DNA of 46,305 bases from Planctomycetaceae bacterium (GCA_947474065.1 CANJHD010000011.1:1-46305); one strand, 5' to 3'; shown: positions 6,893 to 16,212, counted from the stretch's first letter. Notes: generated from the letters alone by a model not told the origin. Numbers and translations: made by a program.

Positions 6893-8695
6893 ATGAAGCT
6901 TGACGACATGAACCCGCGTAAGCGAATCGTGCGGAAGTCACTCGGAATATGCCTTGGAATGGCACTGGGAGCGATCGCTACAGCTGTCACCGAGGCCGCC
7001 GCGCAACAACCGCCGCACGTCGACCCTGCCATCAGTGGCTCCCGTGATGGATGGCGCCGCGAGGGCCGCAATCGCAGCGCGCCGCCGCCAGTTCAAGGGC
7101 AGGGTGCCATTCCCCGTCCACCTGCTGGGCAGGGCGCTGGAGTGCCGCCCGTACCGGAATTTCGTTCCTACGACGGCAGCGGAAACAATGTCCTGCATCC
7201 CTTGTGGGGCACGCCGGGCGTCAATTACCTGCGTGAGCGAAGCGGAGCGTTCTACGCGGATGGGAAGTCCGCGCCCGCAGGAGCGAATCGACCCAGCGCG
7301 CGGGTCATAAGCAATGCAGTAGCCGCGCAAGGCGATGTCTCAACAGTCGACGAGCGTGGACTCTCCACATGTCTCTATGAGTTCGGGCAATTTCTTGACC
7401 ACGACATCGGACTGGCCGCAGGCGGATTCACCGAGGCCTTCGACATCAGCGTTCCTGCTGGAGATCCGTGGTTTGATCCGGCTAGCACGGGAACGAAGAA
7501 AATCTGGATGGACCGGTCCGCTTTCAACCCAGCTACCGGAACAAGCAACCCGCGCGAACAGCTCAATACCGTGACTTCGTTCATCGACGGATCGCAGATC
7601 TATGGTGTTGACCGCGCACGCGCGGCGTGGCTTCGCGCTGGGACCGGCGGAAAATTGAAAGTTCGAGCAACAGAGTTCGGGGACATGCTGCCCTTGAATG
7701 ACGGAACATTAGCGAATGATGATCCGCTAGGAAACCCGGTCACTTCATTGGTTGTTGCCGGCGATGTTCGGGCCAATGAACAGCCCGGGCTTACCACTTT
7801 CCACACAGTATTCCTGCGCGAGCACAACATGCAGGCGGCACGGATCGCCACGCGGCATCCGGAATGGGATGACGAACGCGTCTTTCAGGAAGCGCGCCGA
7901 TTCGTCATTGCTGAACTACAGGCAATCGTGAACAACGAATTCTTGCCGGCACTCTTTGGACGACCGCTGCCGCGCTATGCGGGGTACCGCCCGAATGTGA
8001 ATCCCGGACTGAGCAATGTCTTTGCTGCCGCCGCATACCGCAATGGACATTCCATGGTCGGGCCCGACATTGGCGTGATTGATGAAAACTTTGTGGAGAT
8101 CGATTCGCTGCCATTGCAATCCGTGTTCTTCAATCCCGGCGTGATTGCTTCGGTGCAGGGCATCGACCCGATCGTGCGCTACTTCGCTGTGAACACGCAG
8201 CAACTGAACGACACGATGATTGTTGATCCGCTACGGAACTTTCTTTTCGGTCCTCCCGGTGCTGGTGGATTTGATCTTGGAGCTCTCAACATCCAGCGCG
8301 GGCGCGATCACGGGCTGCCGGACTACAACACAGTTCGTCGAGACTTTGGACTGAAGCCGGTGCGCTCCTTTGCGCAGATCACTTCGAATGTTTCAGTCGC
8401 GGCGAGTTTGGCAGCGCTCTACAAGGATGTCAACAACATCGATGCATGGGTCGGGATGCTTGCCGAGGATCACTTGCCGGGCTCAAGTCTTGGCGCAACG
8501 CACAATGCCGTGTTGCGCGCGCAGTTCATGGCGCTTCGCGATGGGGATCGATTCTGGTACCAAAATTTCGCCTTCAATCCGCAGCAGCTTGGAGAGATTG
8601 AGAGGACGCGGCTCTCCGACATTCTGATGCGCAACACCAGCGTGACCGGGTTGCAGCCGAGGGTGTTCTTTGCGGAGGATCTGTCGGCGCCGTAA
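6893..8695 (+). CDS. Exported animal-type heme peroxidase
   Basis: A 600-residue member of the peroxidase-cyclooxygenase (animal heme peroxidase) superfamily. The distal His170 is in Q-F-L-D-H-D-I-G, the distal Arg309 in F-L-R-E-H-N, the proximal heme ligand His386 in Y-R-N-G-H-S-M-V-G, and the late signature LNIQRGRDHGLPDYN is complete. A signal peptide is visible: basic Asn-Pro-Arg-Lys-Arg region, then a hydrophobic stretch to A-A-A-Q-Q (about residues 15-40). The protein would oxidise small substrates such as halides or phenols with hydrogen peroxide outside the cytoplasm; the actual substrate cannot be read off. The start at 6893 is preceded by GAAAGGA (6878-6884) at good spacing; ATG 6908 is an alternative. 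A Pro/Arg/Gln-rich linker follows the signal peptide. Confidence 0.93.
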   Translation: MKLDDMNPRKRIVRKSLGICLGMALGAIATAVTEAAAQQPPHVDPAISGSRDGWRREGRNRSAPPPVQGQGAIPRPPAGQGAGVPPVPEFRSYDGSGNNVLHPLWGTPGVNYLRERSGAFYADGKSAPAGANRPSARVISNAVAAQGDVSTVDERGLSTCLYEFGQFLDHDIGLAAGGFTEAFDISVPAGDPWFDPASTGTKKIWMDRSAFNPATGTSNPREQLNTVTSFIDGSQIYGVDRARAAWLRAGTGGKLKVRATEFGDMLPLNDGTLANDDPLGNPVTSLVVAGDVRANEQPGLTTFHTVFLREHNMQAARIATRHPEWDDERVFQEARRFVIAELQAIVNNEFLPALFGRPLPRYAGYRPNVNPGLSNVFAAAAYRNGHSMVGPDIGVIDENFVEIDSLPLQSVFFNPGVIASVQGIDPIVRYFAVNTQQLNDTMIVDPLRNFLFGPPGAGGFDLGALNIQRGRDHGLPDYNTVRRDFGLKPVRSFAQITSNVSVAASLAALYKDVNNIDAWVGMLAEDHLPGSSLGATHNAVLRAQFMALRDGDRFWYQNFAFNPQQLGEIERTRLSDILMRNTSVTGLQPRVFFAEDLSAP

Positions 8696-9009
8696 TCGCG
8701 GGCCTGCACCTGTTCGGCCTTGGGCGGCGTGTCAACTCCATCGGCGCGCCGCCCGTTTCATGCGACCATGTCACGCAGATGGCGCTGCTAGATGCGAAGA
8801 AACGCCTGAATTGCTTGGCTTGGACCCCGATAGCCGCATGGGCTTTGTGAGGAGTTAACAGCGCCTGAGCCGTATGAACACCGCCCGCTAATCATCCCGC
8901 CCGCCGATATGTAGATAAAAAGTTGGGCGATAGGCATTGTTTCGCTACACTACGGGGCTCCCCGCGCTGCCCACGGAAGTGGCATCGCACTCACCAACGG
9001 ACCCATCGC
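8696..9009 (+). other. Gene-free stretch between peroxidase gene and typA
   Basis: No credible gene here. A hairpin, GGGCGGCG (8722-8729) and CGCCGCCC (8747-8754) with a 17-nt loop followed by GTTTC, could be a weak terminator for the peroxidase gene. The right part holds the likely typA promoter. Confidence 0.5.
8923..8951 (+). promoter_or_regulatory. Possible sigma70-type promoter of typA
   Basis: TTGGGC (8923-8928) and TACACT (8946-8951) are spaced by exactly 17 bp, about 58 bp before the typA ATG. Only the TTG of the -35 box and four of six -10 bases match consensus, so the call is tentative. Confidence 0.35.
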
Positions 9010-10875
9010 ATGCCGCTTCGTAATGTCGCCATTATCGCTCACGTTGACCACGGCAAGACCACACTGGTGGACGCCCTCCTCAAGCAGGCCGGCACCTTCA
9101 AGGTCGGTGCTCCGGATCAGGAATGCGTCATGGATTCCAACCCGCTTGAGCGCGAGCGTGGCATCACTATTTTGGCGAAGAACTGCGCAGTGAACTATGT
9201 CTTCGGTGCCGGCACCGGCGACCTTGAGGGACAAGAGTTCCGTATCAATATTCTTGACACGCCAGGCCACGCCGACTTCGGTGGCGAAGTGGAACGCGTA
9301 TTGCGCATGGCAGACGGTTGCCTCCTGCTTGTTGATGCAGTTGAAGGACCGATGCCGCAGACGCGCTTTGTTCTTGGCAAGGCTTTGGAACTTGGACTTC
9401 GTCCGATCGTTGTTGTGAACAAGGTTGATCGTCCCGATGGTCGACCATCGGCAGTCATTGATGAGGTGTTCGATCTCTTGGTTGATCTCGGCGCTGATGA
9501 TGTTGCGCTTGACTTCCCAGTGATCTATGCATCGGGGCGCGCCGGATGGGCGAACCGCGATATCAATGTGCGCGACAAGGGCGTGCATGACATGTTCCGC
9601 ATGATTGCTGAACACGTTCCGGCACCTGCAGAGAATGTTGACCAGCCATTGCAGGCCCTCGTCACCAGTCTCGTGTACAGCGAATATGTCGGACGCATTG
9701 CCATCGGTCGCGTCTACAACGGCATCTTGAAGGCCGGCCAACAGGTGGCTGTCAGTAAGGCTGACGGCACTGTGAAGAAGGCCAAGGTCATGAAGGTGAA
9801 CCGCTTTGAAGGCTTGGGTCGCCGAGAGGTTCCTGAAATTCGAGCCGGGGATTTGTGCGCCATTGAAGGTATTCCCGATATTGAAATCGGCGACACACTC
9901 ATGGATATCGAGAACCAGGTGCCGATGGCCCGCGTCAAGGTTGACGAGCCCACGCTGCACATGGTCTTCCGTATTAATGACGGCCCAATGGTCGGCAAGG
10001 AAGGCAAGTTTGTCACCAGTCGGCAGATCGCTGAGCGACTTGAGCGCGAACTGCGCGGCAACGTCGCGCTGCGTGTTTCGCCCGGAGATGGCTCGGATGA
10101 GTTCCGCGTCTCAGGTCGTGGCTTGCTGCACTTGGGCGTGCTCCTTGAGAACATGCGCCGCGAAGGCTTTGAGCTGACCGTTGGTAAGCCAGAAGTCATT
10201 GAGCGCGAAATCGATGGCGTTCGCCATGAGCCGTATGAGCGCGTCAGTCTTGACACCGACACCGCAAGCATGGGTTCCGCACTTGAGCTCTTGGGCCAGC
10301 GCGGCGGCGAAATTCTCAAAGTCGATCAGCGTGGTGTTCGCATGCACATCGATGCCGACATCCCTGCGCGCGGTCTGATTGGATTCCGCACGCGCCTCTT
10401 GAACGCCACTGCAGGCGAGGCAGTGATGCACCATTCCTTCCTCGGCTACCGACCAGTTACAAGCGCCGTTCGCAAGCGCCTGTGCGGCGTGATGGTCGGC
10501 AATGATTCCGGTCCAGCAACCACATTTGCACTCTTGCAACTCTGCGAGCGTGGCACGATGTTTGTCAGCCCTGGCGATCCGGTCTACGAAGGAATGCTCG
10601 TCGGCGAGAACGCCCGCGACAATGACCTCGTTGTGAACGCGGTGCGCATGAAGCCGTTCTCCAACGTGCGCGAAGCAAACAAAGAAGCAACCCTCGTTCT
10701 GAAGTCTGCGCGTTCGATGAGCCTGGAAATGGCCCTCGAATACATCGCAGAAGATGAATTGGTGGAAATCACGCCGATCGCTGTGCGCATGCGCAAGCGC
10801 ATCCTCCGTGAAGCAGAGCGTCGCCGCAATGAGCGGACCGCGCGCGACCGTGAGGCTGCTCTCGCCGGCGACTGA
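9010..10875 (+). CDS. typA: Ribosome-associated GTPase TypA/BipA
   Basis: A translational GTPase of the EF-G/LepA group that binds the 70S ribosome and supports ribosome assembly and growth under stress, notably cold. G1 is AHVDHGKTT (residues 10-18); [14 protein letters not shown] and NKVD supply G2, G3 and G4. The 621 residues suit the family (about 605-615), with EF-Tu-like domain 2, an EF-G domain V-like part and the BipA-specific C-terminal domain (N-x-R-x-N-D-L near the end). The start at 9010 gives the usual [11 protein letters not shown] N-terminus; the frame is open further upstream but without conservation. The methyltransferase gene follows after 22 bp. Confidence 0.96.
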   Translation: MPLRNVAIIAHVDHGKTTLVDALLKQAGTFKVGAPDQECVMDSNPLERERGITILAKNCAVNYVFGAGTGDLEGQEFRINILDTPGHADFGGEVERVLRMADGCLLLVDAVEGPMPQTRFVLGKALELGLRPIVVVNKVDRPDGRPSAVIDEVFDLLVDLGADDVALDFPVIYASGRAGWANRDINVRDKGVHDMFRMIAEHVPAPAENVDQPLQALVTSLVYSEYVGRIAIGRVYNGILKAGQQVAVSKADGTVKKAKVMKVNRFEGLGRREVPEIRAGDLCAIEGIPDIEIGDTLMDIENQVPMARVKVDEPTLHMVFRINDGPMVGKEGKFVTSRQIAERLERELRGNVALRVSPGDGSDEFRVSGRGLLHLGVLLENMRREGFELTVGKPEVIEREIDGVRHEPYERVSLDTDTASMGSALELLGQRGGEILKVDQRGVRMHIDADIPARGLIGFRTRLLNATAGEAVMHHSFLGYRPVTSAVRKRLCGVMVGNDSGPATTFALLQLCERGTMFVSPGDPVYEGMLVGENARDNDLVVNAVRMKPFSNVREANKEATLVLKSARSMSLEMALEYIAEDELVEITPIAVRMRKRILREAERRRNERTARDREAALAGD

Positions 10876-10897
10876 TTTGACGCAGGCGGCATAACCC

Positions 10898-12631
10898 ATG
10901 GACGCACGCCACGCGGAGTTGCTGACAGATGCCGTCGAGGAGGCGTGCGCTGTCCTTCCTCGTGCAGAACAAGCTGCGTGGATCGAAGGCATTGCCTCCG
11001 GCTACGAAGAAGTAAAGCGCGCTGCAGAAACTGCGGGAACCTCACGGCGTGCAGGCACGTGGTACACGCCGTCCGAAGCAGTGACGCGGATTCTTGATGC
11101 TGCAATGTCACCGCGGCCTGCATCCGCCTTCCAAGCATGTGATCCAGCGTGCGGTACCGGGAACTTCCTGGTGGCGATGGCTGATCGATTGCAAGCCATG
11201 GGATGGACTGGCACACGAATTGCTGCCGCAGTTCAGGGAATGGATCTTGATCCATTTGCAACAGCGGTTGCACGTGTTCGATTGCGCCTGCGATGTGGTG
11301 GCGGCGCCGCTATCTGGCGCACTTCGATTCGCTGCGGCGATGCGCTGGTGGCCGGCGCATGGGACGGTCGCTCATACTCACTCGTTGCCGGAAATCCACC
11401 ATTCCTTGGCCAGCTCGGAAAGCAGTCCGTCCGTTCGCGAGCTGAACAGGCCGCGCTCCGCGAGCGCTTTGACGGTCATGTTGCGGGCTATGCCGATACG
11501 GCCTCGGCATTTCTACTTCTTGGCACTGAACTTGCTCCGCGCGGCACAGTGGCTTTACTGCAGCCAATATCAACGCTTTCCGCTGCTGATGCGCTGCCGA
11601 TTCGCTTGGCATGCGAGTCGCGCATGACGCTGACGGCAGTACTCATGCTGCCCGACAATGCCTTCGGCGCATCTGTGCGAACATGCGTTCCGATGCTTAC
11701 GCGCCGTGCGAGTGCAATGTTGCGCGTTGCTGATGCGGGCGGGAAAGTACAGCGCATTGCACGAGACCGATGTACGGGCGGCGCCTGGGGCGCGGCGCTT
11801 GCCGCAGTGCGTGGGGTTCCGGATCCAGTGGCATCATGCACTGCGGGAACGCTTGATGACTGGATGCGATCAACTGCAGACTTCAGACAGCATTACTACG
11901 GACTGCGTGGCCGCGTTCACGCTTCGGATGGTGCACAGCCAACACCCGAAGCACCCGCACTGGTGACCGTGGGCGCCATCGGCGCGGCGCGGCTCGATTG
12001 GGGAGCGCGGCCTGTTCGCATCCATGGACGTGTCTTTGCAGGACCGATCATTCGAACCAGTGAACTGAAGCGCGATGCGGTGCTGGGACCATGGCTTCTT
12101 GCGCGGCAAGGACCGAAGATCTTGGTTGCAACACAGACCCGGGCAATCGAAGCGTGGGTGGACGCGAAGGGCATTGCCATGCCATCGACGCCAGCCATCA
12201 CGGTGACTCCAAAGCGCGTTTCGGATCTATGGAAGGTGGCTGCTGCATTGCTCGCGCCCGCAACTGCGGCCGAGGCGTGGTGGCGCCATGCGGGCGCGGG
12301 TATGTCGACGCGGGCGATTCGGGTGTCGGCTTCGCAGTTGCGTGCGCTTCCTGCGCCCGGCAATCGCGCCGCCTGGGCACGCGGAGCGCGGGCATTGGCT
12401 GCATGGCAACAGACGGCAACCACGGCTGCACGCGATGAGTTTGCCGAACACATGTGCGATGCCTACGGGGTTCCACGCGGCGCGGAGCGCGAACGGCTCG
12501 TGACATGGTGGCGCGAGGCCGTGACCGATGCGCGAACCGCGGCTGCAACGTCCGCTTGCAAACATGTTCTGTTAAACTCGAACTCCGCTGCGACAGTACG
12601 TTCTCGGGTTGCCGCGAAAGTCTCGGGCTAG
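10898..12631 (+). CDS. Orphan N6-adenine DNA methyltransferase
   Basis: A SAM-dependent DNA methyltransferase of the N6-adenine class. Motif I is DPACGTGNF (residues 82-90) and catalytic motif IV is NPPF (166-169); T-W-Y-T-P just upstream of motif I is typical of Eco57I/type I-like enzymes. The C-terminal half (V-A-T-Q-T-R, then S-T-R-A-I-R-V-S-A-S-Q-L) probably recognises DNA and resembles, from memory, solitary methylases in Actinobacteria. No restriction endonuclease or specificity subunit lies nearby, so it is an orphan methylase, perhaps for epigenetic marking or protection. It sits between typA (22 bp) and the aspartate kinase gene (50 bp) in the same direction, an unusual setting that could mean gene transfer into a core locus. 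The target sequence is unknown. Confidence 0.85.
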   Translation: MDARHAELLTDAVEEACAVLPRAEQAAWIEGIASGYEEVKRAAETAGTSRRAGTWYTPSEAVTRILDAAMSPRPASAFQACDPACGTGNFLVAMADRLQAMGWTGTRIAAAVQGMDLDPFATAVARVRLRLRCGGGAAIWRTSIRCGDALVAGAWDGRSYSLVAGNPPFLGQLGKQSVRSRAEQAALRERFDGHVAGYADTASAFLLLGTELAPRGTVALLQPISTLSAADALPIRLACESRMTLTAVLMLPDNAFGASVRTCVPMLTRRASAMLRVADAGGKVQRIARDRCTGGAWGAALAAVRGVPDPVASCTAGTLDDWMRSTADFRQHYYGLRGRVHASDGAQPTPEAPALVTVGAIGAARLDWGARPVRIHGRVFAGPIIRTSELKRDAVLGPWLLARQGPKILVATQTRAIEAWVDAKGIAMPSTPAITVTPKRVSDLWKVAAALLAPATAAEAWWRHAGAGMSTRAIRVSASQLRALPAPGNRAAWARGARALAAWQQTATTAARDEFAEHMCDAYGVPRGAERERLVTWWREAVTDARTAAATSACKHVLLNSNSAATVRSRVAAKVSG

Positions 12632-12681
12632 TCTCTCACTCAGCCGCTGAACCGGCGAGTGACCCAGTCTCCAAGGTAGGA

Positions 12682-13968
12682 ATGAGTGCAGGCAGGATGC
12701 CAACGATCGTTCAAAAATTCGGCGGAACAAGCGTCGCAGATCCTGAACGGATATTGCGCTGTGCTGCACGCGTTGTTGAAGCACGCCGCGCCGGCAACCG
12801 CGTGGTAGTTGTGGTCAGCGCGATGGGTCACACGACCGACCAACTCATCGGACTTGCTGAGCGAATCTCCGGCACTCCGAGCCCACGTGAGATGGACATG
12901 CTGATGTCTACCGGCGAGCAGATCTCCGTGGCACTCATGGCGATGGCGCTCCATACGCTTGGCTGCGACGCAGTGAGCATGACCGGCGCGCAAGCAGGCA
13001 TCGACACGGATGATGCACATCGCAAGGCGCGCATTTCACAGATTGATCGCAGGCAGCTCGAACGCATTCTTGATTCTGGTGCGGTGCCGGTGGTCTGTGG
13101 ATTCCAGGGAGTTTCACCCAACGGCGATATCACAACGCTTGGCCGCGGCGGCAGCGATACCACCGCAGTTGCACTCGCTGCGGCGCTTGATGTTTCGGCC
13201 GATGGCGGAATCTGCGAGATATTTACTGATGTTGACGGCGTCTATACGGCTGATCCGCGCCTCGTGCCCAACGCGTGCAAGTTGCGGCACATCAGCTATG
13301 AGGAGATGCTGGAGCTTGCGTCAATGGGCGCAGCCGTCATGCATCCGCGCGCCGTGTTGTTTGGCGAAAAGTTCAGCGTCCCGATTCATGTTCGTCACAG
13401 CCAGAAGCCGGATATGGGCACGCTCATCGTGCCCGAGGAGCAGATCATGGAAGACATCGTTGTTGTTGGTTGCGCGCTCAAGCAAGACCTTGGACGTATC
13501 AGTCTCAAGGCGTTGCCGCGCACCCCGGGCATTCAGGCACAGATCTTTGAACCCATTTCTGCCGCGAACATCAGCGTGGACGACATCGTTCAGACCGAAT
13601 TCGGCGACACCACGACCATTGCGTTCACGGTGGAGCATGGGGATATTGCGGATGTGAAGTCCATCTGCCAGGCACTCATCGGCCAGCTTGGCCGAGGGGA
13701 TATTGATGTGGAGGTTGGGCTTGCCAAGATCAGCGCCGTCGGTACCGGTATGAAGAGTCACTCGGGAGTGGCGAGCCGAATGTTCCGGGCACTTGGAGAG
13801 GCGGGGATCGCCATTCACAACATCACCACCAGTGAGATCAAGATCAGCTGCATCGTGGACCGCCAGCACGGGGAGCGCGGACTGCAATTGGTTCACGACT
13901 CGTTCGGGCTCGCGGCAGGCGACGGCGCCGCTGCGGCAGTTCAGTCAACTGGGCGGGGTCGAAGATGA
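12682..13968 (+). CDS. lysC: Aspartate kinase
   Basis: Phosphorylates L-aspartate, the first step towards lysine, threonine, methionine and diaminopimelate. The kinase signature KFGGTSV is near residue 12, followed by V-V-V-V-V-S-A-M-G and the aspartate-site segment S-T-G-E-Q-I-S. Two ACT domains occupy the last 160 residues (one begins near D-L-G-R-I-S-L, the next near I-S-A-V-G-T-G-M), so end-product feedback is expected. At 428 residues it is a monofunctional enzyme. AAGG at 12673-12676 supports ATG 12682; ATG 12697, giving Met-Pro-Thr-Ile-Val-Gln-Lys-Phe, is an alternative. The open frame extends back over the methyltransferase gene, but that part is not conserved. Confidence 0.95.
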   Translation: MSAGRMPTIVQKFGGTSVADPERILRCAARVVEARRAGNRVVVVVSAMGHTTDQLIGLAERISGTPSPREMDMLMSTGEQISVALMAMALHTLGCDAVSMTGAQAGIDTDDAHRKARISQIDRRQLERILDSGAVPVVCGFQGVSPNGDITTLGRGGSDTTAVALAAALDVSADGGICEIFTDVDGVYTADPRLVPNACKLRHISYEEMLELASMGAAVMHPRAVLFGEKFSVPIHVRHSQKPDMGTLIVPEEQIMEDIVVVGCALKQDLGRISLKALPRTPGIQAQIFEPISAANISVDDIVQTEFGDTTTIAFTVEHGDIADVKSICQALIGQLGRGDIDVEVGLAKISAVGTGMKSHSGVASRMFRALGEAGIAIHNITTSEIKISCIVDRQHGERGLQLVHDSFGLAAGDGAAAAVQSTGRGRR

Positions 13969-14142
13969 CTCGAATGTCCGCCTGGAGGGACGACTGTCGA
14001 AACAGCCCAAAGCCGCCCGAATCAGCCGGAAGCCCGGAGGGGGCCCCCCTCGGCGGTTCCTAGTAGATGGAATTTAACGTAACAGCCATTATGGGACCTT
14101 GTCGACAAAGACGCAACTGACTCCCCCGGAGCCCCTGAGCCC

Positions 14143-14616
14143 ATGCCGATGCGGAAATCCAACCCACTTGCAGCGACCGGACGGATTGTGGCGCCACCAT
14201 GCGCGCGCTTCCGCCGTCACTTGCGCGGCGTGGGATTGAAATACACCACCGAGCGTGCCGACATCCTCGATGCCGCGAGCGGCTTCGATCGCCCCTTTGA
14301 TGCCGAAGCTCTGATTGCAGTTCTCGATCTTCGCGCGCGACCGGTGTCGAAGGCCACCGCATACCGCACACTCAAGTTGCTTGTTGAGGCCGGCATCTTG
14401 GCCGAACGCTTGCACGCCCGGGACTCGGTCCGTTATGAGTTCGCTCATGGCGGCGATCCCGCGGTTACCACGCATATTGAGATACGTCACGTCGATGGCA
14501 CTCGAACCGTGACCTCTGACCCTCGAATTGATGCGTTAGTTGCAGAACTCTGTCAGTCGGCCCGGGTTCGGTCGCACAAACACACCCTCGTCATCGAGTG
14601 CGCGCCTGGTGAATGA
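14143..14616 (+). CDS. Fur-family-like regulator lacking metal-site residues
   Basis: A 157-residue protein with the Fur winged-helix DNA-binding domain: Y-T-T-E-R-A-D-I-L at about residue 34 and the recognition helix SKATAYRTLKLLVEAGIL at about 69-86. The dimerisation half is odd. Fur, Zur and PerR have an H-H-x-H-x-x-C-x-x-C-G segment for metal binding; here the place reads T-T-H-I-E-I-R-H-V-D-G with no CXXC pair, and only one cysteine remains near the C-terminus (H-K-H-T-L-V-I-E-C). Metal sensing is therefore doubtful or changed. The gene stands alone, convergent with tsaE. The 174 bp upstream hold no gene and only a run of G and C near 14036-14050. Confidence 0.78.
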   Translation: MPMRKSNPLAATGRIVAPPCARFRRHLRGVGLKYTTERADILDAASGFDRPFDAEALIAVLDLRARPVSKATAYRTLKLLVEAGILAERLHARDSVRYEFAHGGDPAVTTHIEIRHVDGTRTVTSDPRIDALVAELCQSARVRSHKHTLVIECAPGE

Positions 14617-14653
14617 GCGTGCGCGCCGCCGCTACTTGCGCGAGGCGTGACCG

Positions 14654-15283
14654 TTATCGATCAGACTCTGGACCACGGTGCGGAATGCCACTCGATAAGT
14701 CGTCTTCTTCGAGCGGTCGACTGATTGAATAGTCGCCGCGGAACCAGCGCGCCAGATCCGCCAATCGGCAGCGCTTGCTGCAGAAGCGTCCATCGGAACC
14801 TTCGCCAAGCGGCGCTCCACAGGTTCTGCAGTCAACGGCTGCAACGCCTGGTCGTACCCATTCGATCTCAATTTCGCGCACATCCTCGCCGGCGTGGCGA
14901 AGTCGCACATCAATGCGTACTTCAGGCAAGACCGCTGCAATGCGCGATGGCCACTCGATGGCAATGATTGCATCGCCTTGAGCGAGCAGCTCATCCCAAC
15001 CAATTGATGCGAGGTCCTCTGAAGATCGAATCCGATATGCATCGATATGAACTAACAGACCAGCTTCGCAGGGATGACGATGTTCAATCACGAACGTTGG
15101 ACTTGAGATGGCGTCTGCGTCAGCTCCAAGTCCGCGCGCGAGTCCGCGCACGAAGCATGTCTTGCCCGCGCCAAGATCTCCCTCAAGCGTGATGACCGTT
15201 CCCGGTGCAACGCGCATTGAGAGCGCGGACGCGATGCGTTCGGTTTCTTCGGGGCTTGAAGTACGGCGGATTTCGATAGTCAT
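14654..15283 (-). CDS. tsaE: TsaE ATPase fused to a YacG-type zinc domain
   Basis: Residues 1-145 are TsaE, the ATPase that works with TsaB and TsaD to make the t6A37 modification of ANN-decoding tRNAs; the Walker A motif is GDLGAGKT (35-42), followed by S-S-P-T-F and H-I-D-A-Y-R. Residues 150-185 look like YacG, a small zinc protein that in E. coli inhibits DNA gyrase: Cys152-x2-Cys155 and Cys168-x3-Cys172, then R-L-A-D-L-A-R-W matching the YacG R-L-I-D-L-G-x-W. Together 209 residues, against about 155 for TsaE and 65 for YacG alone. I do not know this fusion from described systems. The start at 15283 has AGGAA at 7-nt spacing. It follows thiL by 14 bp in a waaA-thiL-tsaE unit. Confidence 0.9.
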   Translation of the reverse strand: MTIEIRRTSSPEETERIASALSMRVAPGTVITLEGDLGAGKTCFVRGLARGLGADADAISSPTFVIEHRHPCEAGLLVHIDAYRIRSSEDLASIGWDELLAQGDAIIAIEWPSRIAAVLPEVRIDVRLRHAGEDVREIEIEWVRPGVAAVDCRTCGAPLGEGSDGRFCSKRCRLADLARWFRGDYSISRPLEEDDLSSGIPHRGPESDR

Positions 15284-15297
15284 TGCGTCGTTCCTAA

Positions 15298-16212
15298 TTA
15301 TCCATGCTCCCAGCCGAGGGCGGAAACATCGTGCTCCTCGGTGCCAATGCAAACAGTTACGCGCGCTCCGCCCGGCTCTTGGAACCGTCCGACAACCGTG
15401 ACTGGCGTGCCGGCAACGGACGACGGCGGCTGACCCGTGCAGGCGAAGGCTAATTCGTAGTCTTCCCCGGTACTCACGGCGGATTTCCACCCTGCCCCCG
15501 CCGCACACGGCAACTGAGCGCCGTCAATGCGAACCGCTAAGCCTGAAGCAGTGGCGAGATGGCCGGCATCGCGAGCAAGACCGTCAGAGATATCAATCAT
15601 GGCGTGCAGGCGGTCGCCGAGTGCCTCAACCAAAGCGAGCGCCTCAGCGATGCGTGGCGTAAACGAAAGATGCCGTCCCGATCCATCGCTGCGCCAACCA
15701 TCGCCAAGGGTTCCGGTGACGCAGAGAAGATCGCCAACACACGCGCCTGCACGAGTCACCACGCGACCGGTTGGCCCGGGCTCTGCGAGGACAGAAACGG
15801 AAACCACGAGCGCGCCGTCAGTCGCGGCGTGCGTGCCGATATCACCGCCAACGACTGGGCACCTGAATGCGTGCGCTGCAGCGCGAAGACCATCGGCGAG
15901 TGCGCGCACTTCATGGTCAGGCATTGCAGCGGGCAGCGCAACGGTTGCCACCGCGCACGCTGGAACGCCAGCCATGGCTGCAATGTCACTGATATTCCGT
16001 GCGAGTGCCTTGCGTGCAATCTGGTCCATCGGAGTCCCAGCAGCAAAGTGGCGACCAGCGATCACTTGGTCCGCGGCAACTAACACGCGGAGTCCAGCAA
16101 GTTTCACGAGCGCCATGTCATCGCCCGGCGGAATCAGCACATCGGCACCGCCGCAGCTTGCGAGTTCCGCGTTGTGCTTACAAATATCGGCGATGAGTTC
16201 AGACTCACGCAT
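15298..16212 (-). CDS. thiL: Thiamine-monophosphate kinase
   Basis: Phosphorylates thiamine monophosphate to the active cofactor thiamine diphosphate with ATP. The 304-residue product has the AIR synthase-related fold and its landmarks: P-P-G-D-D (metal site), A-R-K-A-L-A-R-N-I-S-D-I-A-A-M, V-V-G-G-D, D-I-S-D-G-L and S-T-G-E-D-Y-E-L. The start at 16212 (Met-Arg-Glu-Ser-Glu-Leu) is the family's usual N-terminus and overlaps the end of waaA by 8 bp, so translation is probably coupled. No other thiamine gene is in the window. Confidence 0.95.
   Translation of the reverse strand: MRESELIADICKHNAELASCGGADVLIPPGDDMALVKLAGLRVLVAADQVIAGRHFAAGTPMDQIARKALARNISDIAAMAGVPACAVATVALPAAMPDHEVRALADGLRAAAHAFRCPVVGGDIGTHAATDGALVVSVSVLAEPGPTGRVVTRAGACVGDLLCVTGTLGDGWRSDGSGRHLSFTPRIAEALALVEALGDRLHAMIDISDGLARDAGHLATASGLAVRIDGAQLPCAAGAGWKSAVSTGEDYELAFACTGQPPSSVAGTPVTVVGRFQEPGGARVTVCIGTEEHDVSALGWEHG

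Noticed and set aside
8950-9960. Long open frame on the minus strand inside typA
   Set aside because: It is the antisense of a clearly real, conserved GTPase gene and shows no protein motifs; such shadows are common in GC-rich DNA. The same holds for 239-973, 5808-6791, 10111-10992, 22595-23659 and 33076-34242.
12454-12681. Extension of the aspartate kinase frame into the methyltransferase gene
   Set aside because: The part before ATG 12682 is not conserved and overlaps the methylase; a Shine-Dalgarno and the family N-terminus support 12682.
14030-14060. G-run and C-run (near 14036-14050) as a terminator after lysC
   Set aside because: The complementary runs abut without a loop and no T tract follows, so a functional hairpin is unlikely.
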